The notes under the pieces were generated by a model. It was not told where the DNA came from and ran no database searches. It saw nothing but the letters and a program-made list of their open reading frames with translations. A stretch of DNA of 64,000 nucleotides from Nemertoderma westbladi. Lineage: Eukaryota > Xenacoelomorpha > Nemertodermatida > Nemertodermatidae. The position numbers and the translations under genes are program-made. The DNA lies in the NCBI GenBank assembly GCA_032718475.1, contig JAUCBJ010001875.1, forward strand, positions 1 through 64,000. The letters are read 5' to 3'. Positions 49,601 through 62,100 of this stretch are shown piece after piece (the stretch's first letter is position 1; each line of letters begins with the position of its first letter).

Positions 49601-52600
49601 GGCCTATCTGTAAGTACAACATGTATCAATCCAGAGTAGGCCTATCTGTAAGTACAACATGTATCAATCCAGAGTAGGCCTACCTGTAAGTACAACATGT
49701 ATCAATCCAGAGTAGGCCTATCTGTAAGTACAACATGTATCAATCCAGAGTAGACCTATCTGTAAGTACAACATGTATCAATCCAGAGTAGGCCTATCTG
49801 TAAGTACAACATGTATCAATCCAGAGTAGGCCTATCTGTAAGTACAACATGTATCAATCCAGAGTAGGCCTATCTGTAAGTACAACATGTATCAATCCAG
49901 AGTAGGCCTACCTGTAAGTACAACATGTATCAATCCAGAGTAGGCCTATCTGTAAGTACAACATGTATCAATCCAGAGTAGGCCTACCTGTAAGTACAAC
50001 ATGTATCAATCCAGAGTAGCCTATCTGTAAGTACAACATGTATCAATCCAGAGTAGGCCTATCTGTAAGTACAACATGTATCAATCCAGAGTAGGCCTAT
50101 CTGTAAGTACAACATGTATCAATCCAGAGTAGACCTATCTGTAAGTACAACATGTATCAATCCAGAGTAGGCCTATCTGTAAGTACAACATGTATCAATC
50201 CAGAGTAGGCCTATCTGTAAGTACAACATGTATCAATCCAGAGTAGGCCTATCTGTAAGTACAACATGTATCAATCCAGAGTAGGCCTATCTGTAAGTAC
50301 AACATGTATCAATCCAGAGTAGACCTATCTGTAAGTACAACATGTATCAATCCAGAGTAGGCCTATCTGTAAGTACAACATGTATCAATCCAGAGTAGGC
50401 CTACCTGTAAGTACAACATGTATCAATCCAGAGTAGGCCTATCTGTAAGTACAACATGTATCAATCCAGAGTAGGCCTATCTGTAAGTACAACATGTATC
50501 AATCCAGAGTAGGCCTATCTGTAAGTACAACATGTATCAATCCAGAGTAGGCCTATCTGTAAGTACAACATGTATCAATCCAGAGTAGGCCTATCTGTAA
50601 GTACAACATGTATCAATCCAGAGTAGGCCTACCTGTAAGTACAACATGTATCAATCCAGAGTAGGCCTATCTGTAAGTACAACATGTATCAATCCAGAGT
50701 AGGCCTATCTGTAAGTACAACATGTATCAATCCAGAGTAGACCTACCTGTAAGTACAACATGTATCAATCCAGAGTAGGCCTATCTGTAAGTACAACATG
50801 TATCAATCCAGAGTAGGCCTACCTGTAAGTACAACATGTATCAATCCAGAGTAGGCCTACCTGTAAGTACAACATGTATCAATCCAGAGTAGGCCTATCT
50901 GTAAGTACAACATGTATCAATCCAGAGTAGGCCTATCTGTAAGTACAACATGTATCAATCCAGAGTAGGCCTATCTGTAAGTACAACATGTATCAATCCA
51001 GAGTAGGCCTATCTGTAAGTACAACATGTATCAATCCAGAGTAGGCCTACCTGTAAGTACAACATGTATCAATCCAGAGTAGGCCTATCTGTAAGTACAA
51101 CATGTATCAATCCAGAGTAGGCCTATCTGTAAGTACAACATGTATCAATCCAGAGTAGGCCTATCTGTAAGTACAACATGTATCAATCCAGAGTAGACCT
51201 ATCTGTAAGTACAACATGTATCAATCCAGAGTAGGCCTATCTGTAAGTACAACATGTATCAATCCAGAGTAGGCCTACCTGTAAGTACAACATGTATCAA
51301 TCCAGAGTAGGCCTATCTGTAAGTACAACATGTATCAATCCAGAGTAGGCCTATCTGTAAGTACAACATGTATCAATCCAGAGTAGGCCTATCTGTAAGT
51401 ACAACATGTATCAATCCAGAGTAGGCCTACCTGTAAGTACAACATGTATCAATCCAGAGTAGGCCTACCTGTAAGTACAACATGTATCAATCCAGAGTAG
51501 GCCTATCTGTAAGTACAACATGTATCAATCCAGAGTAGGCCTATCTGTAAGTACAACATGTATCAATCCAGAGTAGGCCTATCTGTAAGTACAACATGTA
51601 TCAATCCAGAGTAGGCCTACCTGTAAGTACAACATGTATCAATCCAGAGTAGGCCTATCTGTAAGTACAACATGTATCAATCCAGAGTAGGCCTATCTGT
51701 AAGTACAACATGTATCAATCCAGAGTAGGCCTACCTGTAAGTACAACATGTATCAATCCAGAGTAGACCTATCTGTAAGTACAACATGTATCAATCCAGA
51801 GTAGGCCTATCTGTAAGTACAACATGTATCAATCCAGAGTAGGCCTATCTGTAAGTACAACATGTATCAATCCAGAGTAGGCCTATCTGTAAGTACAACA
51901 TGTATCAATCCAGAGTAGGCCTATCTGTAAGTACAACATGTATCAATCCAGAGTAGGCCTATCTGTAAGTACAACATGTATCAATCCAGAGTAGGCCTAT
52001 CTGTAAGTACAACATGTATCAATCCAGAGTAGGCCTATCTGTAAGTACAACATGTATCAATCCAGAGTAGGCCTATCTGTAAGTACAACATGTATCAATC
52101 CAGAGTAGGCCTATCTGTAAGTACAACATGTATCAATCCAGAGTAGGCCTATCTGTAAGTACAACATGTATCAATCCAGAGTAGGCCTATCTGTAAGTAC
52201 AACATGTATCAATCCAGAGTAGGCCTATCTGTAAGTACAACATGTATCAATCCAGAGTAGGCCTATCTGTAAGTACAACATGTATCAATCCAGAGTAGGC
52301 CTATCTGTAAGTACAACATGTATCAATCCAGAGTAGACCTATCTGTAAGTACAACATGTATCAATCCAGAGTAGACCTATCTGTAAGTACAACATGTATC
52401 AATCCAGAGTAGGCCTATCTGTAAGTACAACATGTATCAATCCAGAGTAGGCCTATCTGTAAGTACAACATGTATCAATCCAGAGTAGGCCTATCTGTAA
52501 GTACAACATGTATCAATCCAGAGTAGGCCTATCTGTAAGTACAACATGTATCAATCCAGAGTAGGCCTATCTGTAAGTACAACATGTATCAATCCAGAGT

Positions 52601-53600
52601 AGGCCTATCTGTAAGTACAACATGTATCAATCCAGAGTAGGCCTACCTGTAAGTACAACATGTATCAATCCAGAGTAGGCCTATCTGTAAGTACAACATG
52701 TATCAATCCAGAGTAGGCCTATCTGTAAGTACAACATGTATCAATCCAGAGTAGGCCTATCTGTAAGTACAACATGTATCAATCCAGAGTAGACCTACCT
52801 GTAAGTACAACATGTATCAATCCAGAGTAGGCCTATCTGTAAGTACAACATGTATCAATCCAGAGTAGGCCTACCTGTAAGTACAACATGTATCAATCCA
52901 GAGTAGGCCTATCTGTAAGTACAACATGTATCAATCCAGAGTAGACCTATCTGTAAGTACAACATGTATCAATCCAGAGTAGGCCTATCTGTAAGTACAA
53001 CATGTATCAATCCAGAGTAGGCCTATCTGTAAGTACAACATGTATCAATCCAGAGTAGGCCTATCTGTAAGTACAACATGTATCAATCCAGAGTAGACCT
53101 ACCTGTAAGTACAACATGTATCAATCCAGAGTAGGCCTATCTGTAAGTACAACATGTATCAATCCAGAGTAGGCCTACCTGTAAGTACAACATGTATCAA
53201 TCCAGAGTAGGCCTATCTGTAAGTACAACATGTATCAATCCAGAGTAGACCTATCTGTAAGTACAACATGTATCAATCCAGAGTAGGCCTATCTGTAAGT
53301 ACAACATGTATCAATCCAGAGTAGGCCTATCTGTAAGTACAACATGTATCAATCCAGAGTAGGCCTATCTGTAAGTACAACATGTATCAATCCAGAGTAG
53401 GCCTATCTGTAAGTACAACATGTATCAATCCAGAGTAGGCCTATCTGTAAGTACAACATGTATCAATCCAGAGTAGGCCTATCTGTAAGTACAACATGTA
53501 TCAATCCAGAGTAGGCCTATCTGTAAGTACAACATGTATCAATCCAGAGTAGACCTATCTGTAAGTACAACATGTATCAATCCAGAGTAGACCTACCTGT
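43650..53600 (+). repeat. Homogenised core of the array
   Basis: For about 10 kb nearly every monomer is consensus, differing only at two sites (CCTAT/CCTAC and TAGGCC/TAGACC). Only one indel was seen (a 37-bp unit near 50020). A block of about 1 kb recurs at 90 monomers: 44520-45540 and 47940-48960, offset 3,420. This looks like the most recently expanded part. Confidence 0.85.
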
Positions 53601-56600
53601 AAGTACAACATGTATCAATCCAGAGTAGACCTACCTGTAAGTACAACATGTATCAATCCAGAGTATGCCTACCTGTAAGTACAACACGTATCAATCCAGA
53701 GTAGACCTATCTGTAAGTACAACATGTATCAATCCAGAGTAGGCCTATCTGTAAGTACAACATGTATCAATCCAGAGTAGACCTACCTGTAAGTACAACA
53801 TGTATCAATCCAGAGTAGACCTACCTGTAAGTACAACATGTATCAATCCAGAGTAGACCTACCTGTAAGTACAACATGTATCAATCCAGAGTAGGCCTAT
53901 CTGTAAGTACAACATGTATCAATCCAGAGTAGACCTATCTGTAAGTACAACATGTATCAATCCAGAGTAGGCCTATCTGTAAGTACAACATGTATCAATC
54001 CAGAGTAGACCTACCTGTAAGTACAACATGTATCAATCCAGAGTAGACCTACCTGTAAGTACAACATGTATCAATCCAGAGTATGCCTACCTGTAAGTAC
54101 AACACATATCAATCCAGAGTAGACCTATCTGTAAGTACAACATGTATCAATCCAGAGTAGGCCTATCTGTAAGTACAACATGTATCAATCCAGAGTAGGC
54201 CTATCTGTAAGTACAACATGTATCAATCCAGAGTAGGCCTATCTGTAAGTACAACATGTATCAATCCAGAGTAGGCCTATCTGTAAGTACAACATGTATC
54301 AATCCAGAGTAGGCCTATCTGTAAGTACAACATGTATCAATCCAGAGTAGGCCTATCTGTAAGTACAACATGTATCAATCCAGAGTAGGCCTATCTGTAA
54401 GTACAACATGTATCAATCCAGAGTAGGCCTATCTGTAAGTACAACATGTATCAATCCAGAGTAGGCCTATCTGTAAGTACAACATGTATCAATCCAGAGT
54501 AGGCCTATCTGTAAGTACAACATGTATCAATCCAGAGTAGGCCTACCTGTAAGTACAACATGTATCAATCCAGAGTAGGCCTATCTGTAAGTACAACATG
54601 TATCAATCCAGAGTAGACCTATCTGTAAGTACAACATGTATCAATCCAGAGTAGGCCTACCTGTAAGTACAACATGTATCAATCCAGAGTAGGCCTATCT
54701 GTAAGTACAACATGTATCAATCCAGAGTAGGCCTATCTGTAAGTACAACATGTATCAATCCAGAGTAGGCCTATCTGTAAGTACAACATGTATCAATCCA
54801 GAGTAGGCCTACCTGTAAGTACAACATGTATCAATCCAGAGTAGGCCTATCTGTAAGTACAACATGTATCAATCCAGAGTAGGCCTATCTGTAAGTACAA
54901 CATGTATCAATCCAGAGTAGGCCTACCTGTAAGTACAACATGTATCAATCCAGAGTAGGCCGACCTGTAAGTACAACATGTATCAATCCAGAGTAGGCCT
55001 ATCTGTAAGTACAACATGTATCAACCCAGAGTAGGCCTATCTGTAAGTACAACATGTATCAATCCAGAGTAGGCCTATCTGTAAGTACAACATGTATCAA
55101 TCCAGAGTAGGCCTATCTGTAAGTACAACATGTATCAATCCAGAGTAGGCCTATCTGTAAGTACAACACATATCAATCCAGAGTAGGCCTATCTGTAAGT
55201 ACAACATGTATCAATCCAGAGTAGGCCTATCTGTAAGTACAACATGTATCAATCCAGAGTAGACCTATCTGTAAGTACAACATGTATCAATCCAGAGTAG
55301 GCCTATCTGTAAGTACAACATGTATCAATCCAGAGTAGGCCTATCTGTAAGTACAACATGTATCAATCCAGAGTAGGCCTATCTGTAAGTACAACATGTA
55401 TCAATCCAGAGTAGACCTATCTGTAAGTACAACATGTATCAATCCAGAGTAGGCCTACCTGTAAGTACAACATGTATCAATCCAGAGTAGGCCTACCTGT
55501 AAGTACAACACATATCAATCCAGAGTAGACCTATCTGTAAGTACAACACATATCAATCCAGAGTAGACCTATCTGTAAGTACAACATGTATCAATCCAGA
55601 GTAGGCCTATCTGTAAGTACAACATGTATGAATCCAGAGTAGGCTTATCTGTAAGTACAACATGTATCAATCCAGAGTAGGCCTATCTGTAAGTACAACA
55701 TGTATCAATCCAGAGTAGGCCTATCTGTAAGTACAACATGTATCAATCCAGAGTAGGCCTATCTGTAAGTACAACATGTATCTATCCAGAGTAGGCCTAT
55801 CTGTAAGTACAACATGTATCTATCCAGAGTAGACCTATCTGTAAGTACAACACATATCAATCCAGAGTAGACCTACCTGTATCTGTAAGTACAACATGTA
55901 TCAATCCAGAGTAGGCCTATCTGTAAGTACAACATGTATGAATCCAGAGTAGGCTTATCTGTAAGTACAACATGTATCAATCCAGAGTAGGCCTATCTGT
56001 AAGTACAACATGTATCAATCCAGAGTAGGCCTATCTGTAAGTACAACATGTATGAATCCAGAGTAGGCTTATCTGTAAGTACAACATGTATCAATCCAGA
56101 GTAGGCCTATCTGTAAGTACAACATGTATCAATCCAGAGTAGGCCTATCTGTAAGTACAACATGTATCAATCCAGAGTAGGCCTACCTGTAAGTACAGCA
56201 TGTATCAATCCAGAGTAGACCTATCTGTAAGTACAACATGTATCAATACAGAGTAGACCAACCTGTAAGTACAACATGTATCAATACAGAGTAGACCTAC
56301 CTGTAAGTACAGCATGTATCAATCCAGAGTAGGCCTACCTGTACGTACAACATGTATCAATCCAGAGTAGGCCTACCTGTAAGTACAACATGTATCAATC
56401 CAGAGTAGGCCTATCTGTAAGTACAACATGTATCAATCTAGAGTAGGCCTACCTGTAAGTACAACATGTATCAATCCAGAGTATATCTACCTGTAAGTAC
56501 AACATGTATCAATCCAGAGTAGGCCTATCTGTAAGTACAACATGTATCAATCCAGAGTAGGCCTATCTGTAAGTACAACATGTATCAATCCAGAGTAGGC

Positions 56601-59199
56601 CTATCTGTAAGTACAACATGTATCAATCCAGAGTAGGCCTACCTGTAAGTACAGCATGTATCAATCCAGAGTAGGCCTATCTGTAAGTACAACATGTATC
56701 AATCCAGAGTAGGCCTATCTGTAAGTACAACATGTATCAATCCAGAGTAGGCCTATCTGTAAGTACAACATGTATCTATCCAGAGTAGACCTATCTGTAA
56801 GTACAACACATATCAATCCAGAGTAGACCTACCTGTATCTGTAAGTACAACATGTATCAATCCAGAGTAGGCCTATCTGTAAGTACAACATGTATCAATC
56901 CAGAGTAGGCCTATCTGTAAGTACAACATGTATCAATCCAGAGTAGGCCTATCTGTAAGTACAACATGTATCAATCCAGAGTAGGCCTATCTGTAAGTAC
57001 AACATGTATCAATCCAGAGTAGGCTTATCTGTAAGTACAACATGTATCAATCCAGAGTAGGCCTATCTGTAAGTACAACATGTATCAATCCAGAGTAGGC
57101 CTATCTGTAAGTACAACATGTATCAATCCAGAGTATACCTACCTGTAAGTACAACATGTATCAATCCAGAGTAGACCTACCTGTAAGTACAACATGTATC
57201 AATCCAGAGTAGGCCTATCTGTAAGTACAACATGTATCAATCCAGAGTAGGCCTATCTGTAAGTACAACATGTATCAATCCAGAGTAGACCTATCTGTAA
57301 GTACAACATGTATCAATCCAGAGTAGGCCTATCTGTAAGTACAACATGTATCAATCCAGAGTAGGCCTATCTGTAAGTACAACATGTATCAATCCAGAGT
57401 AGGCCTATCTGTAAGTACAACATGTATCAATCCAGAGTAGGCCTATCTGTAAGTACAACATGTATCAATCCAGAGTAGGCCTATCTGTAAGTACAACATG
57501 TATCAATCCAGAGTAGGCCTATCTGTAAGTACAACATGTATCAATCCAGAGTAGGCCTATCTGTAAGTACAACATGTATCAATCCAGAGTAGGCCTATCT
57601 GTAAGTACAACATGTATCAATCCAGAGTAGGCCTATCTGTAAGTACAACATGTATCAATCCAGAGTAGGCCTATCTGTAAGTACAACATGTATCAATCCA
57701 GAGTAGACCTATCTGTAAGTACAACATGTATCAATCCAGAGTAGGCCTACCTGTAAGTACAACATGTATCAATACAGAGTAGACCTATCTGTAAGTACAA
57801 CATGTATCAATCCAGAGTAGGCCTACCTGTAAGTACAACATGTATCAATACAGAGTAGACCTATCTGTAAGTACAACATGTATCAATCCAGAGTAGGCCT
57901 ATCTGTAAGTACAACATGTATCAATCCAGAGTAGGCCTACCTGTAAGTACAACATGTATCAATACAGAGTAGACCTATCTGTAAGTACAACATGTATCAA
58001 TCCAGAGTAGGCCTATCTGTAAGTACAACATGTATCAATCCAGAGTAGGCCTACCTGTAAGTACAACATGTATCAATCCAGAGTAGGCCTATCTGTAAGT
58101 ACAACATGTATCAATCCAGAGTAGGCCTATCTGTAAGTACAACATGTATCAATCCAGAGTAGGCCTATCTGTAAGTACAACATGTATCAATCCAGAGTAG
58201 GCCTACCTGTAAGTACAACATGTATCAATCCAGAGTAGACCTATCTGTAAGTACAACATGTATCAATCCAGAGTAGGCCTATCTGTAAGTACAACATGTA
58301 TCAATCCAGAGTAGGCCTATCTGTAAGTACAACATGTATCAATCCAGAGTAGGCCTATCTGTAAGTACAACATGTATCAATCCAGAGTAGGCCTACCTGT
58401 AAGTACAACATGTATCAATACAGAGTAGACCTATCTGTAAGTACAACATGTATCAATCCAGAGTAGGCCTATCTGTAAGTACAACATGTATCAATACAGA
58501 GTAGACCTATCTGTAAGTACAACATGTATCAATCCAGAGTAGGCCTATCTGTAAGTACAACATGTATCAATCCAGAGTAGGCCTACCTGTAAGTACAACA
58601 TGTATCAATACAGAGTAGACCTATCTGTAAGTACAACATGTATCAATCCAGAGTAGGCCTATCTGTAAGTACAACATGTATCAATCCAGAGTAGGCCTAC
58701 CTGTAAGTACAACATGTATCAATACAGAGTAGACCTATCTGTAAGTACAACATGTATCAATCCAGAGTAGGCCTATCTGTAAGTACAACATGTATCAATC
58801 CAGAGTAGGCCTATCTGTAAGTACAACATGTATCAATACAGAGTAGGCCTACCTGTAAGTACAACATGTATCAATCCAGAGTAGACCTATCTGTAAGTAC
58901 AACATGTATCAATCCAGAGTAGGCCTACCTGTAAGTACAACATGTATCAATCCAGAGTAGACCTATCTGTAAGTACAACATGTATCAATCCAGAGTAGGC
59001 CTATCTGTAAGTACAACATGTATCAATCCAGAGTAGGCCTATCTGTAAGTACAACATGTATCAATCCAGAGTAGGCCTATCTGTAAGTACAACATGTATC
59101 AATCCAGAGTAGGCCTACCTGTAAGTACAACATGTATCAATCCAGAGTAGGCCTATCTGTAAGTACAACATGTATCAATCCAGAGTAGGCCTACCTGTA

Positions 59200-62100
59200 A
59201 GTACAACATGTATCAATCCAGAGTAGGCCGACCTGTAAGTACAACATGTATCAATCAAGAGTAGGCCTATCTGTAAGTACAACATGTATCAATCCAGAGT
59301 AGGCCTATCTGTAAGTACAACATGTATCAATACAGAGTAGGCCTACCTGTAAGTAAAGCATGTATCAATCCAGAGTAGGTCTACCTGTAAGTACAACATG
59401 TATCAATCCAGAGTAGGCCGACCTGTAAGTACAACATGTATCAATCCAAAGTAGGCCTATCTGTAAGTACAACATGTATCAATACAGAGTAGGCCTATCT
59501 GTAAGTACAACATGTATCAATCCAGAGTAGGCCTACCTGTAAGTACAGCATGTATCAATCTAGAGTAGGCCTATCTGTAAGTACAACATGTATCAATCCA
59601 GAGTAGGCCTACCTGTAAGTACAAGCATGTATCAATCCAGAGTAGGCCTACCTGTAAGTACAACATGTATCAATCCAGAGTAGACCTATCTGTAAGTACA
59701 ACATGTATGAATCCAGAGTAGGCCTATCTGTAAGTACAACATGTATCAATCCAGAGTAGGCCTACCTGTAAGTACAACATGTATCAATACAGGAGTAGGC
59801 CTATCTGTAAGTACAGCATGTATCAATCCAGAGTAGGCCTACCTGTAAGTACAAGCATGTATCAATCCAGAGTAGGCCTACCTGTAAGTACAACATGTAT
59901 CAATCCAGAGTAGACCTATCTGTAAGTACAACATGTATCAATCCAGAGTAGGCCTATCTGTAAGTACAACATGTATCAATCCAGAGTAGGCCTACCTGTA
60001 AGTACAACATGTATCAATACAGGAGTAGGCCTATCTGTAAGTACAGCATGTATCAATCCAGAGTAGGCCTACCTGTAAGTACAACATGTATCAATCCAGA
60101 GTAGGCCTATCTGTAAGTACAACATGTATCAATCCAGGAGTAGGCCTATCTGTAAGTACAGCATGTATCAATCCAGAGTAGGCCTACCTGTAAGTACAAC
60201 ACGTATCAATCCAGAGTAGACCGACCTGTAAGTACAGCATGTATTAATCCAGAGTAGGCCTATCTGTAAGTACAACATGTATCAATCCAGGAGTAGGCCT
60301 ATCTGTAAGTACAGCATGTATCAATCCAGAGTAGGCCTACCTGTAAGTACAGCATGTATTAATCCAGAGTAGGCCTACCTGTAAGTAATACATGTATCAA
60401 TCCAGAGTAGACTTATCTGTAAGTACAACATGTATCAATCCAGAGTAGACCTATCTGTAAGTACAACATGTATCAATCCAGAGTAGGCCTATCTGTAAGT
60501 ACAACATGTATCAATCCAGAGTAGGCCGACCTGTAAGTACAACACGTATCAATCCAGAGTAGACCGACCTGTAAGTACAGCATGTATTAATCCAGAGTAG
60601 GCCTATCTGTAAGTACAGCATGTATCAATCCAGAGTAGGCCTATCTGTAAGTACAACATGTATCAATCCAGAGTAGGCCTATCTGTAAGTACAACATGTA
60701 TCAATCCAGAGTAGGCCGACCTGTAAGTACAACACGTATCAATCCAGAGTAGACCGACCTGTAAGTACAGCATGTATTAATCCAGAGTAGGCCTATCTGT
60801 AAGTACAGCATGTATCAATCCAGAGTAGGCCTATCTGTAAGTACAACATGTATCAATCCAGAGTAGGCCTATCTGTAAGTACAACATGTATCAATCCAGA
60901 GTAGACCGACCTGTAAGTACAGCATGTATTAATCCAGAGTAGGCCTATCTGTAAGTACAGCATGTATCAATCCAGAGTAGGCCTATCTGTAAGTACAACA
61001 TGTATCAATCCAGAGTAGGCCTATCTGTAAGTACAACATGTATTAATCCAGAGTAGGCCTATCTGTAAGTACAACATGTATTAATCCAGAGTAGGCCTAC
61101 CTGTAAGTAATACATGTATCAATCCAGAGTAGACTTATCTGTAAGTACAACATGTATCAATCCAGAGTAGACCTATCTGTAAGTACAACATGTATCAATC
61201 CAGAGTAGGCCTATCTGTAAGTACAACATGTATTAATCCAGAGTAGGCCTACCTGTAAGTAATACATGTATCAATCCAGAGTAGACTTATCTGTAAGTAC
61301 AACATGTATCAATCCAGAGTAGACCTATCTGTAAGTACAACATGTATCAATCCAGAGTAGGCCTACCTGTAAGTACAACATGTATTAATACAGAGTAGAC
61401 CTACCTGTAAGTACAACATGTATCAATCCAGAGTAGACCTACCTGTAAGTACAACATGTATCAATCCAGAGTAGGCCTATCTGTAAGTACAACATGTATC
61501 AATCCAGAGTAGGCCTATCTGTAAGTACAACATGTATCAATCCAGAATATACCTACCTGTAAGTACAGCATGTATCAATCCAGAGTAGGCCTACCTGTAA
61601 GTAAAGCATGTATCAATCCAGAGTAGGCCTACCTGTAAGTACAACATGTATCAATCCAGAATATACCTACCTGTAAGTACAACATGTATCAATCCAGAAT
61701 ATACCTATCTGTAAGTACAACATGTATCAATCCAGAGTAGGCCTATCTGTAAGTACAACATGTATCAATCCAGAGTAGGCCTATCTGTAAGTACAACATG
61801 TATCAATCCAGAGTAGGTCTACCTGTAAGTACAACATGTATCAATCCAGAGTAGGCCGACCTGTAAGTACAACATGTATCAATCCAAAGTAGGCCTATCT
61901 GTAAGTACAACATGTATCAATACAGAGTAGGCCTATCTGTAAGTACAACATGTATCAATCCAGAGTAGGCCTACCTGTAAGTACAACATGTATCAATCCA
62001 GAGTAGACCTATCTGTAAGTACAACATGTATCAATCCAGAGTAGGCCTACCTGTAAGTACAACATGTATCAATACAGAGTAGACCTATCTGTAAGTACAA

